Notes: generated by a model not told the origin, from the sequence alone. DNA of 17,830 nucleotides from DATKKK01 sp964354625 (GCA_964354625.1 CAYHAK010000036.1:1-17830); one strand, 5' to 3'; shown: positions 7,123 to 13,873, counted from the first letter of the stretch. Made by a program: numbers and translations.

Positions 7123-7539
7123 TTGGCAGAGTTATATGGAAACGCAAAACTAGTGAAAGGCTTCAGAATTGACGTTGACGATGGAAGATCACACGCAGTG
7201 TGCTTGGATTTGCCGCGTGACACTGGAACAGACATGGGAACGTCTGCTTTGGAACTCGCGCTCATGAGCTATGCTGGCTGCTACGCAACGATCTTCGCTT
7301 TGACGGCTCAGAAGATGCGCGTGACGCTAGGAGACTTGGAAGTCAAGACTGTAGGCATCAAGTCTGAAGAAGCAGGTACCATCACCGAAGTCAGCTTTGA
7401 CATCAAAGTCAAGGCCGACGCGCCAGAAGATAGGATCCAAAGAATCCACGAACTGACAGTCAAAAGCTGTCCTGTGGGCAAGATATATGACAAGGCAGGC
7501 GTCAAAACGACTTATGAGCTCAGTGCGGCAGGGGCTTAG
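7123..7539 (+). CDS. OsmC/Ohr-family peroxide resistance protein
   Basis: The 138-residue protein has the two reactive cysteines of the OsmC superfamily. Cys53 is in SYAGCYATI and Cys116 is in SCPVGKIY, the pair used for thiol-dependent reduction of organic hydroperoxides. LELALMSYAGC and the final strand are family-like. Whether it is OsmC, Ohr or the YhfA-like branch cannot be settled by eye. Translation begins at TTG behind AGGAGG. It is directly downstream of the peroxiredoxin gene and probably co-transcribed, making a two-gene peroxide defence unit. Confidence 0.88.
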   Translation: MAELYGNAKLVKGFRIDVDDGRSHAVCLDLPRDTGTDMGTSALELALMSYAGCYATIFALTAQKMRVTLGDLEVKTVGIKSEEAGTITEVSFDIKVKADAPEDRIQRIHELTVKSCPVGKIYDKAGVKTTYELSAAGA

Positions 7540-7540
7540 A

Positions 7541-7569
7541 GTCTCTTCTCCTCTTTTCATTTTCTTCTT
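7541..7569 (+). terminator. Pyrimidine/T-rich tract after osmC
   Basis: Directly after the OsmC stop codon the plus strand has 29 bases made almost only of T and C, with TTTTCATTTT at its centre. This lies between convergent genes and fits archaeal T-tract termination of the peroxiredoxin-OsmC transcript. No stable hairpin precedes it. Confidence 0.4.
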
Positions 7570-7581
7570 GCGTGTGGTTGG

Positions 7582-9675
7582 CTAGCTTGGGAATGGGCAA
7601 TTTTGCGTAGGGCAGCCGCCTGCGTATTCTGAATCGGCGGAAACGAATTTGCCTTCTTTAGCTTTGATTTCGCCGATGTAGAGGACTTGTTCGGGTTTGC
7701 TGCCGTATCTGAAGACGGTGACGCCTTTGCATTTGAGCTTCAAGGCCAGCTCGTACACTTTTCTGACATCTTCCACAGTGGCGTCGAAGGGCAGATTAAC
7801 CGTTTTCGAAACGGCATTGTCTGTGTACTTCTGGAAGGCAGCCTGCATCTTCACATGCCACTCGGGTGAGATGTCCAACGCCGTAACGAAAATCCTCTTG
7901 ACATCATCCGGAACGCCAACGATTCTCTGAACCGAACCCGTCTTGGCAATCTCCTCAAGAAGCTCGGCACTGTAGAAGCCACGCTCCTTCGTCGCGGTCT
8001 CGAAAAGCGGATTCGTTTCAAAAAGCCTTGTTCCGCCCATGACGTTTCTGATGAATGAAATCGCGAAAAGCGGCTCAATGCCTGAGGAGCAGCCTGCAAT
8101 GATGCTGATCGTGCCCGTGGGTGCTATCGTGGTGACTGTAGCGTTCCTGAAAGCCTTGTATTTGTCCTTCCAAAGGCTTTTCTCAAAGCTCGGAAAAGCC
8201 CCGCGCTTCTCAGCAATCTCCTCACACTTCTTGTGTGCCTCTTCTTGGACAAACTTCATAATGTCTTCAGCAAGCTTCAAGGCTTCCTCCGAATCGTAAG
8301 GCGCGCCAAGTTTGATGAGCATATCGGCAAACCCCATCACGCCCAATCCGATCTTGCGGTTGGCCAGCGTGATTTCTCCCGTCTCCTTCAAAGGATAGCG
8401 ATTTGCGCTCACTACATTGTCAAGAAAGTGAACTGCGTTCCTCACGATTTCCTTCAGCTTTCCCCAGTCAACCTTCCCATCCTCAACCATTCTCGAGAGG
8501 TTGATAGAACCTAGATTGCAGGACTCGTAGGGGAGTAGCGGCTGCTCTCCGCATGGGTTTGTGGATTCCATTCTGCCTACTGCAGGTGTAGGGTTGTGTC
8601 TGTTGATTTCGTCGATGAACACGATTCCTGGATCTCCACTTGCCCATGCTGATTTGGCCATGAGCTGCCAGACTTCGCGAGCCTTCAGCTTCTTGACTTT
8701 CTCCTTGTTTCGCGGGTTGATGAGCCAGTATTCAGCATCCTTTTCAAGCGCTTGTGTGAACTCGTCGGTTATGGCGACGGATATGTTGAAGTTGGCTAGG
8801 AGGCCGGGGGTTTGTTTGGCTGTTATGAATTCGATTATGTCAGGGTGATCGCACCGGAGGATGGCCATCATGGCGCCGCGGCGTTTCCCGCCTGCTTTGA
8901 TGACTTCGGTGGCGGTGTCGAAGACGCGCATGAAGCTGACAGGGCCTGAGGCGACGCCTTTGGTGGAGTTGACGATGTCGCCACTCGGCCGCAGGTGCGA
9001 GAAGTCGAAGCCCACGCCTCCGCCAGTTTTCTCTATTGTGGCAAGGTTTTTCACAGCGGTGAATATGCTTTCCAGCGAGTCCTCAACAGGCAACACGAAG
9101 CAGGCTGAGAGCTGACCGAGTCTGGTGCCTGCGTTGAAAAGCGTAGGTGAGTTAGGCACGAATTCAAGCCGCGCCATCATCTCATAGAACGTCTTCCCGC
9201 TTTCCTGTGGATCTTCGTCGAACTGCTCGTCAACTTTGGCGATGGCCTTGGCGATGCGCATGAACAACTGCGCAGGCGTCTCGATGACGTTTTCGTCCAT
9301 GTCTTTGAGGAGATATCTGCGGCTTAGGACTTCGAGTGCGTTCACGGTGAGCTTGGGCTGGCCTATTCCGAGGTTCTGGCGGAGCTTGCGTATGATCTGC
9401 TTCTTCTCTCTGAAGGCCTCGTACTCGTTCGCCACCTTCGCGTAGCCGTTCTTCTTCAATACTTCAACGACGAAGTCCTGAGCATCCTCGACCGAGGGGT
9501 TTTTTCCTTCGAACCGTTTCTCTAGAAGCGTGACGACTTCGCGTGTCGTAGCTTCGGCTTTTTCTCCGTTGCCCAGCTCGACGGCTATGAAGGCTTTGTG
9601 CACTGCGTCCTTGATCCGGTCCGCCTCAAAATCCACGACGCGACCGTCGCGCTTCTTGATCTTTGTGATGGCCAT
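7582..9675 (-). CDS. nrdJ: Adenosylcobalamin-dependent (class II) ribonucleotide reductase
   Basis: The enzyme reduces ribonucleotides to deoxyribonucleotides using a cobalamin-derived thiyl radical and needs no oxygen. The 697-residue chain begins with an ATP-cone (about 3-95) that senses ATP/dATP. Catalytic residues are visible: Cys192 (LSACFVLP), then NPCGEQPLLPYESCNLGS with N373, thiyl Cys375, E377 and redox Cys386. The C-terminal shuttle cysteines are C688 and C693 (CPTQNC). The 11-residue spacing of Cys375 and Cys386 matches the Thermotoga enzyme. There is no small subunit or activase gene nearby, consistent with class II. A TATA-like element lies 34-41 bases upstream. It ends convergent with osmC. 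Confidence 0.95.
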   Translation of the reverse strand: MAITKIKKRDGRVVDFEADRIKDAVHKAFIAVELGNGEKAEATTREVVTLLEKRFEGKNPSVEDAQDFVVEVLKKNGYAKVANEYEAFREKKQIIRKLRQNLGIGQPKLTVNALEVLSRRYLLKDMDENVIETPAQLFMRIAKAIAKVDEQFDEDPQESGKTFYEMMARLEFVPNSPTLFNAGTRLGQLSACFVLPVEDSLESIFTAVKNLATIEKTGGGVGFDFSHLRPSGDIVNSTKGVASGPVSFMRVFDTATEVIKAGGKRRGAMMAILRCDHPDIIEFITAKQTPGLLANFNISVAITDEFTQALEKDAEYWLINPRNKEKVKKLKAREVWQLMAKSAWASGDPGIVFIDEINRHNPTPAVGRMESTNPCGEQPLLPYESCNLGSINLSRMVEDGKVDWGKLKEIVRNAVHFLDNVVSANRYPLKETGEITLANRKIGLGVMGFADMLIKLGAPYDSEEALKLAEDIMKFVQEEAHKKCEEIAEKRGAFPSFEKSLWKDKYKAFRNATVTTIAPTGTISIIAGCSSGIEPLFAISFIRNVMGGTRLFETNPLFETATKERGFYSAELLEEIAKTGSVQRIVGVPDDVKRIFVTALDISPEWHVKMQAAFQKYTDNAVSKTVNLPFDATVEDVRKVYELALKLKCKGVTVFRYGSKPEQVLYIGEIKAKEGKFVSADSEYAGGCPTQNCPFPS

Positions 9676-9708
9676 AAGTATCTACATTCAGTTTGCTGTG
9701 CGTGACAG

Positions 9709-9716
9709 TATTAAAC
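9709..9716 (-). promoter_or_regulatory. TATA-like element for nrdJ
   Basis: On the minus strand the sequence reads CGAAA then GTTTAATA, a good BRE plus TATA combination. It is centred about 37 bases before the nrdJ ATG, predicting a leader of about ten bases. It lies between the rubredoxin stop and nrdJ, so nrdJ probably has its own promoter. Confidence 0.55.
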
Positions 9717-9736
9717 TTTCGAGCTCGCAAGAAGGG

Positions 9737-9898
9737 CTAGCCTTTCTTGACTAACTGGTCTTTTGTGGCCCCGCACACGGGACATACCCAGTCGTCATGC
9801 AGCTTCTCGAAAGGTGTGCCGGGCTTCATGCCGTTGTCCGGATCGCCGACTTCAGGGTCATAAACGTAGCCACAAACCACGCACTCCCACTTATCCAT
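9737..9898 (-). CDS. Rubredoxin
   Basis: This 53-residue electron carrier holds one iron bound by four cysteines: C6 and C9 in CVVCG, and C39 and C42 in CPVCG. The family's YVYDPEVGDPDNG and PGTPFEKL segments are both present. The start at 9898 (MDKWEC) gives the usual rubredoxin length. The longer open frame to 9964 adds 22 residues that cross the promoter and are not family-like. In anaerobes rubredoxin often donates electrons to oxygen- or peroxide-reducing enzymes; no such partner (superoxide reductase, rubrerythrin, flavodiiron protein) is in the window. It is divergent from the Fpg-like gene. Confidence 0.95.
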   Translation of the reverse strand: MDKWECVVCGYVYDPEVGDPDNGMKPGTPFEKLHDDWVCPVCGATKDQLVKKG

Positions 9899-9938
9899 AC
9901 ACAACCCCACATTTGTGCGAGAGATCTCCTGCGTGCGG

Positions 9939-9948
9939 TATTTAAAAT
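9939..9948 (-). promoter_or_regulatory. TATA-like element for rubredoxin
   Basis: The minus strand reads ATTTTAAATA, centred about 45 bases before the rubredoxin ATG, predicting a leader near 20 bases. The element lies within the upstream extension of the open frame. That supports the shorter rubredoxin start. Confidence 0.5.
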
Positions 9949-10028
9949 CTATGGAGGCCATCAAAATGCGGTCTGAGACGCTAAAACTTACATATCAGTG
10001 CACGACTCACTATTGCGCTGTGAAAGCT

Positions 10029-10853
10029 ATGCCTGAACTGCCTGAGATAGCCTTGATCGCAAGGCAAATGAACAAGGAGCTTGCCGGAAAGCGAGTCTCC
10101 GAGGTCGAAGTGAAGCAGCCGAAGAACCTGAACATGCCTGCACCAAAATTCACCAAGACAGTCAAGGGCAGAACAGTCAAACGGGTCTTCGGTCGAGGCA
10201 AATGGATATTCATGGAGTTAGACTCGAAGCACTTTCTTCTGATCAACCTCGGTATGGGCGCGGAACTGATCTTCTTCAAGCACTCTGAGAAGCATCCAGG
10301 CACTTACCACTTCAGGGTGAGCTTCTCAGACAAGAGCGGGTTCACGGCGCGCTTCTGGTGGTTCGGCTATATCCACCTCGTGGCCGAAAAAGACCTGCCC
10401 AAGCACAAGATGACGGCTGGTCTCGGCAAGTCCGCAACAGACGAGGCAGTCACGCTTGAGTACTTCAAAGAGTTGCTAGCCAAGAGAAAAAGGACGAACG
10501 TGAAGGCGTTTCTGCTAGACCAGAAGAACCTGGCAGGTATAGGCAACGTGTACGTGCAGGACCAGCTGTTCATGGCAAGGCTGCATCCAAGCCGAAAAAT
10601 CTCAACTCTGTCTGAAAAGGAGATCGAAGATCTGTACAGTGCGGTCAGAGAAGTGCTGAACAAGAGCATCAAGCTGGGCGGCTTAGCCTACGAGAAGGAT
10701 TTCCACGGACGCAAAGGAGGATTCACAGGCGACATGTTCCTCGTAGGCTACAAAACAGGCAAACCATGCCCCGCATGCGGAACAGCAATAGAGAAGATCA
10801 AAACAGGAACCACAGCCACCTACATATGCCCAAGATGCCAGAGGCCAGAATGA
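10029..10853 (+). CDS. Fpg/Nei-family DNA glycosylase, divergent
   Basis: A base-excision repair enzyme of the formamidopyrimidine/endonuclease VIII family. The start at 10029 is fixed by chemistry: after Met removal the catalytic Pro2-Glu3 pair (MPELPEIA) must be N-terminal. The longer frame from 9915 would bury it. Of 274 residues, I see the GRGKWIFMEL hairpin lysine (K58) and NLGMGAEL with the intercalating Met76. The helix-two-turn-helix LAGIGNVYVQDQLF (168-181) with HP is present, as is a zinc finger with C247, C250, C267 and C270. The PRRFG lesion-side loop reads FWWFG, and the zinc-finger Arg appears to be Thr. Substrate range may therefore differ from Fpg. A weak TATA-like TTACATATC lies at 9988-9996. 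Confidence 0.9.
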   Translation: MPELPEIALIARQMNKELAGKRVSEVEVKQPKNLNMPAPKFTKTVKGRTVKRVFGRGKWIFMELDSKHFLLINLGMGAELIFFKHSEKHPGTYHFRVSFSDKSGFTARFWWFGYIHLVAEKDLPKHKMTAGLGKSATDEAVTLEYFKELLAKRKRTNVKAFLLDQKNLAGIGNVYVQDQLFMARLHPSRKISTLSEKEIEDLYSAVREVLNKSIKLGGLAYEKDFHGRKGGFTGDMFLVGYKTGKPCPACGTAIEKIKTGTTATYICPRCQRPE

Positions 10854-10878
10854 TGGCCCAAACCAAGCTTGAGCGATG

Positions 10879-11366
10879 CTATCTTGTTTTCTCGAGTATC
10901 GATTCTCCGTAGCTTTTGAACTCGTTTCTTTCTTTCGCGATTTCCATGCCCATCACTATTCTAGTGTCGGAGATCTTCTTTATGAAGGAACGAAATCTGG
11001 TTCCCCCATATCGTTTTGGCAAACGTTCCATAGTCACGCGCGCGCTTCCATAGTCACATCGAATTTTATCTCACTCTTGGTTCTTGCGCATTCCATTTCA
11101 TTGTTGACGAATCCATAGGAGAAGAATGTTTTGCGCCTGAACTTCTTTTCAACGTCATCGTAGAAAAGTATGCTGATGCTCTTGTTGAGCAACTGACCTT
11201 CACTCCGGTTTTCACCCGTCGCCGTGATGAACATTGCACTAGGTTCATATGAAAAGACACAGGCACCTTCGATTGGTCCTTTTACGCCAACGTGACCGCC
11301 CTCTGCTTTGCCTTTCCAAGTGCCGACGAGGAATTTCCACTCATCTAAGGGAGATTTCGAAGTCAT
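10879..11366 (-). pseudogene. Small beta-barrel-like protein gene disrupted by a 20-base tandem duplication
   Basis: The intact part reads LDEWKFLVGTWKG, then several short strands, ending FDVTMEARA at a TGA at 11034-11036. Two copies of a 12-base word lie at the end (11026-11037 and 11046-11057), eight alternating G/C bases apart. Deleting one 20-base unit restores an open frame on to a stop at 10879-10881. It adds ERLPKRYGGT, RFRSFIKKIS, VMGMEIAKER and a SYGESILEKTR end. The repaired product would be 155 residues from the ATG at 11366 (GGTGAG upstream); a TTG at 11378 is also possible. The strand pattern suggests a lipocalin/nitrobindin-like barrel, but I do not recognise the family with confidence. 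It lies 34 bases after the cysteine-rich small gene and may be co-transcribed with the isc operon. Confidence 0.7.
11026..11057. repeat. Direct repeat (12 bases twice, 8-base GC spacer)
   Basis: TTCCATAGTCAC occurs at 11026-11037 and 11046-11057, separated by GCGCGCGC. The repeat unit is 20 bases. It has the look of a recent slippage or template-switch duplication and causes the frame break in the overlapping gene. Confidence 0.9.
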
Positions 11367-11400
11367 ATCTCTCACCAAGGTAATGGAATGACCGCGCGTG

Positions 11401-11574
11401 CTACGTCTTCGGCTTTCCTGTTCCTATTTTCTCATGTCTGTATCTTTGCGCGCATTTGATGCAGCAGAAGAGGTATTCTTTTCCGTCGATGGTGGTTTTG
11501 TAGGCTGCCAGTTGGCAGGTTTCGGCTGGGATTTCGGCTTTGCAGTTTTCGCATCGTATGAATTCGGGTTTCAT
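11401..11574 (-). CDS. 57-residue cysteine-rich protein, YHS/TRASH-like
   Basis: This short gene is easy to miss. Its ATG overlaps the iscU stop (ATGA, 11571-11574) and is preceded by GGAGG, so it is probably translated together with iscU. The 57 residues contain C8-x2-C11, C20, and an aromatic-flanked C37-C38-x2-C41 (YLFCCIKCAQRY). That resembles the C..C / YFC..C..F pattern of YHS and TRASH metal-binding domains. The KTTIDGKEYLF segment fits the strands between the metal ligands. It may bind iron, zinc or copper. As the fifth gene of the tusA-dsrE-iscS-iscU unit, an accessory role in iron or cluster delivery is a reasonable inference. Confidence 0.82.
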   Translation of the reverse strand: MKPEFIRCENCKAEIPAETCQLAAYKTTIDGKEYLFCCIKCAQRYRHEKIGTGKPKT

Positions 11575-11960
11575 TGTTTCGCCTCCTGTTTGGCCTTCTG
11601 CTTCTTGTAGTAGTCTTCTATCGCCGCGTGCAGCGCATCAGCCGCAAGGTTTGAGCAGTGCATCTTGACGGGCGGAAGGCCTTCGAGCGCGTCGGCCACG
11701 TTGCCGCGCGTGATCTTCATAGCTTCTTCAAGGGTCTTGCCCATGGCCAAGTCGGTGATCATGCTGCTTGTGGCTATGGCTGAGCCGCAGCCGTAGGTTT
11801 TGAACTTGATGTCTGCGAGGCGGTTGTCTTTGACTTTGATGTAGATGGTCATGAGGTCTCCGCACACGGGATTGCCCACTGTGCCCACGCCGTCAGCATC
11901 AGGAATCTCGCCCATGTTGTGCGGGTTCTTGAAATGCTCCATCACTTTCTGGGTGTACAT
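11571..11960 (-). CDS. iscU: IscU/NifU-type Fe-S cluster scaffold
   Basis: IscU holds the nascent [2Fe-2S] cluster for transfer to apo-proteins. The 129-residue protein has all three cluster cysteines: C33 in NPVCGD, C58 in YGCGSA and C102 in MHCSNL. It also has Asp35, the conserved residue that promotes cluster release. The short Lys/Gln-rich C-terminus lacks the extra Nfu domain. The start overlaps the iscS stop by one base (TGATG), so the two are translationally coupled. The LPPVK motif recognised by HscA-type chaperones is visible at 95-99, although no hscA/hscB is in the window. Confidence 0.96.
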   Translation of the reverse strand: MYTQKVMEHFKNPHNMGEIPDADGVGTVGNPVCGDLMTIYIKVKDNRLADIKFKTYGCGSAIATSSMITDLAMGKTLEEAMKITRGNVADALEGLPPVKMHCSNLAADALHAAIEDYYKKQKAKQEAKQ

Positions 11961-13144
11961 CAGCCGTTCAGCTCCTTTGGCGTTAAGGGTGACATTGCTC
12001 TTAACCTTTTCACGATTCCGGGCATCAGGCCAATCACATAGTTCACGTCCTCAACTGTGTTCTGCCTGCCCAATGTGAACATCAATGAGCCATGCGCCTC
12101 CTCATGTTTCAACCCAAGCGCCAACAACACATGAGAAGGCTCCAACGTCTTGGCTGCACACGCTGAACCCGAAGACACTGAAACCCCCTCCAAATCCAAG
12201 CTCAGCAGCATTGATTCGCCTTCAATGAAGCTGTAACGCACGGATACGTTGTCAGGCAGCCGCTTGGTCGGGTGGCCGTTTACAAAAGCGTATGGAATCG
12301 GCTTAGTCAATCCTTCGATGAAGTGGTCTCTAAGCTTAATGGCCCTCTCGCCTTCGGCTTTCATTTCCTGCTTGGCTACATCCGTGGCCTTGGCGAAGCC
12401 AACGATTCCCGCAACGTTTTCGGTTCCCGAACGCAGACCGCGTTCTTGGCCTCCTCCGTGCAGCTGCGGCTCAAGCCTGATGCCTTCCTTCACGTATAGT
12501 GCGCCTACGCCTCGCGGGCCGTACATGTCGTTCGATGAAATTGTGAGCAGATCTATGCCTTCGTCTTTCACATCTATAGAAACCTGACCGCAGGCAGCCG
12601 TAGCGTCCACATGCAGGAAGACACTCTTGCGATGCACTATCTTGCTAATCTCCTTGATAGGCTCGATTGTGCCTATTTCGCCATTTGCGTACACGATGGT
12701 GACGAGAACAGTTTTGTCGGTCAACTCCTTTTCGAGGGCATCTAGGCTTAAGAAGCCGTATTGGTCAACTGGCAAGAAGATGGCGTCAAAGCCTCGTGTG
12801 GTCATGTACTTGCACGAGTTGACCACTGACATATGCTCAACGCTGGAGGTTAGGATGCGGTTTCCGCGGTCTTTGTAGCGGTTCGCGACGCCTTTGATGG
12901 CTAGGTTGTTGCTTTCCGTGGCGCCTGATGTGAAGAGTATGGTTTCTTTCTTTTCGGCATTGATCAGGTTTGCTATCTTGGTTCTTGCCTCTTCCAGCGC
13001 TTTCCTTGCCTCTTGCCCGTAAGTGTGCAGCGACGAGGGGTTACCGTGGGTGGTCTGCATGTAGGGCAGCATTGCTTCTATGACTCGGGGGTCAACAGGT
13101 CTACCTGCGGCATGATCCATGTAGATGCCTCTTTTCTCTGTCAA
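11960..13144 (-). CDS. iscS: IscS-like protein lacking the PLP-binding lysine
   Basis: The 394-residue protein has the class V aminotransferase fold of cysteine desulfurases. Residue numbers line up with E. coli IscS: the start YMDHAAGRP, stacking His104 (SVEHMS), Asp180 (HVDAT), a Gly-rich HGGGQERGLRSGT and the mobile-loop Cys329 (SSGSACAAK). The SGHK motif, however, reads SSND, so Asp206 replaces the Schiff-base lysine, Asn205 replaces His205, and Ala183 replaces Gln183. Without the lysine, normal PLP-dependent desulfuration is not expected. The IscS of Archaeoglobus fulgidus likewise has Asp here, and its loop Cys can ligate the cluster in the IscS-IscU complex. A role as IscU partner rather than enzyme is likely. 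It starts 10 bases after dsrE. Confidence 0.93.
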   Translation of the reverse strand: MTEKRGIYMDHAAGRPVDPRVIEAMLPYMQTTHGNPSSLHTYGQEARKALEEARTKIANLINAEKKETILFTSGATESNNLAIKGVANRYKDRGNRILTSSVEHMSVVNSCKYMTTRGFDAIFLPVDQYGFLSLDALEKELTDKTVLVTIVYANGEIGTIEPIKEISKIVHRKSVFLHVDATAACGQVSIDVKDEGIDLLTISSNDMYGPRGVGALYVKEGIRLEPQLHGGGQERGLRSGTENVAGIVGFAKATDVAKQEMKAEGERAIKLRDHFIEGLTKPIPYAFVNGHPTKRLPDNVSVRYSFIEGESMLLSLDLEGVSVSSGSACAAKTLEPSHVLLALGLKHEEAHGSLMFTLGRQNTVEDVNYVIGLMPGIVKRLRAMSPLTPKELNG

Positions 13145-13154
13145 GCCATTTCGC

Positions 13155-13523
13155 CTAGAAGCACAATACGGCGTCAGCGTTCAGGACCAGATCGTTCAGC
13201 GTGGCAGCGCCTACAACGTTGGCGCCTTCGGTGAAATCGCCGCGGGGAATGCCCAGCAGGCCGCAGCTTTGCTCACACACCATCAGCTTCACGCCAGCCT
13301 TCACGGCTTGGTTCATGACCTCTTTGAGCGAGGGGAAGCTGCCTATTCTTATCTTCTCTGCTTCACCTTTCTTAACTAGTGTGATGCCTTTTATGAGGAA
13401 GTAGACCGTGGCGTCCACGTTCATCATCGCCGCTGTTGTGGCTAGAATAAACGGCGCGTAGGCGCGTTCAGGCTGATCAACGCCACTCGTCTGAACATAT
13501 AGAATCTTCTTTTTTGTGCTCAT
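13155..13523 (-). CDS. DsrE/TusD-family sulfur-relay protein
   Basis: The 122-residue protein has the DsrE/F fold pattern: KKILYVQTSG, PFILATTAAM, VDATVYFLIKG, then VKLMVCEQSCGLLGIP with a candidate reactive cysteine pair (near 83 and 87). It ends in NADAVLCF. DsrE/TusD proteins accept and pass on persulfide sulfur, often from TusA. It sits between tusA (21 bases upstream) and iscS (10 bases downstream), so a sulfur-transfer role toward the IscS-IscU pair is the simplest reading. Unlike dsrEFH or tusBCD loci, no partner subunits are present, so it may work as a homo-oligomer. Confidence 0.87.
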   Translation of the reverse strand: MSTKKKILYVQTSGVDQPERAYAPFILATTAAMMNVDATVYFLIKGITLVKKGEAEKIRIGSFPSLKEVMNQAVKAGVKLMVCEQSCGLLGIPRGDFTEGANVVGAATLNDLVLNADAVLCF

Positions 13524-13544
13524 TCAGATCATCTCCCTGACGTT

Positions 13545-13781
13545 CTACTTGACTTTCCTGATGACTATTCGAACTCCGTCTCCCTTCTTTTCTACACTCA
13601 CGAGTTCCTGTTCTAGGTTTTTCACGAGGCTCCGTATATCTGATTCAGCCGCAGGGTCATCCGCAAGGACCTCCAATGTTTCGCTGACCTTCAGTTCATC
13701 AAGCTCCATTCTTGTCTTGAAGACGGGTTCAGGGCAGTACAGACCGATACAGTCCAGTGTTCTGTCAATTTTAGTCGTCAT
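13545..13781 (-). CDS. tusA: TusA/SirA-family sulfur carrier
   Basis: This 78-residue protein has the family's signature near the N-terminus: LDCIGLYCPEPVFKTRMEL, with the persulfide-carrying Cys16 in CPEP and an extra Cys11. TusA-like proteins carry a persulfide for tRNA thiolation, molybdenum cofactor or sulfur oxidation. Here it is the first gene of the iscSU operon. That suggests it hands sulfur to DsrE and then to IscU, bypassing the disabled desulfurase; the direction of flow is inference. GAGG lies ahead of the ATG. Confidence 0.93.
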   Translation of the reverse strand: MTTKIDRTLDCIGLYCPEPVFKTRMELDELKVSETLEVLADDPAAESDIRSLVKNLEQELVSVEKKGDGVRIVIRKVK

Positions 13782-13815
13782 AAAGTTGCCTCAGGTTAAA
13801 TGTCGAAAAAAGAGG

Positions 13816-13825
13816 AATAAAAAAG
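13816..13825 (-). promoter_or_regulatory. TATA-like element for the tusA-isc operon; overlapping T-tracts
   Basis: On the minus strand the box reads CTTTTTTATT, about 40 bases before the tusA ATG, predicting a leader near 14 bases. Two T6 runs in 13807-13825 also lie downstream of the ferredoxin stop codon. The same short intergenic stretch may therefore terminate that gene. Confidence 0.45.
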
Positions 13826-13873
13826 TTGCCCGCGGTCTTGACAGGAACAGATGTCGTTGAGGCGTTGTTTTGG

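Noticed and set aside
6948..7172. Arg-rich C-terminal extension of the peroxiredoxin in the uncorrected frame
   Set aside because: It is unrelated to the family, overlaps the OsmC start, and the neighbouring frame encodes the expected conserved C-terminus.
9899..9964. 22-residue N-terminal extension of rubredoxin
   Set aside because: It is not rubredoxin-like and contains the probable TATA element of the gene.
9915..10028. Upstream extension of the Fpg-like gene
   Set aside because: The catalytic Pro must follow the initiator Met, so translation must begin at 10029.
11034..11036. In-frame TGA in the barrel-like gene as a possible selenocysteine or recoded codon
   Set aside because: The tandem duplication explains the stop fully, and there is no downstream hairpin or Cys-aligned context.
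12525..12530. Sequencing error as the cause of the missing IscS lysine
   Set aside because: Lys to Asp needs at least two base changes, the frame is intact, and Asp at this position is known in Archaeoglobus IscS with the same SSND context.
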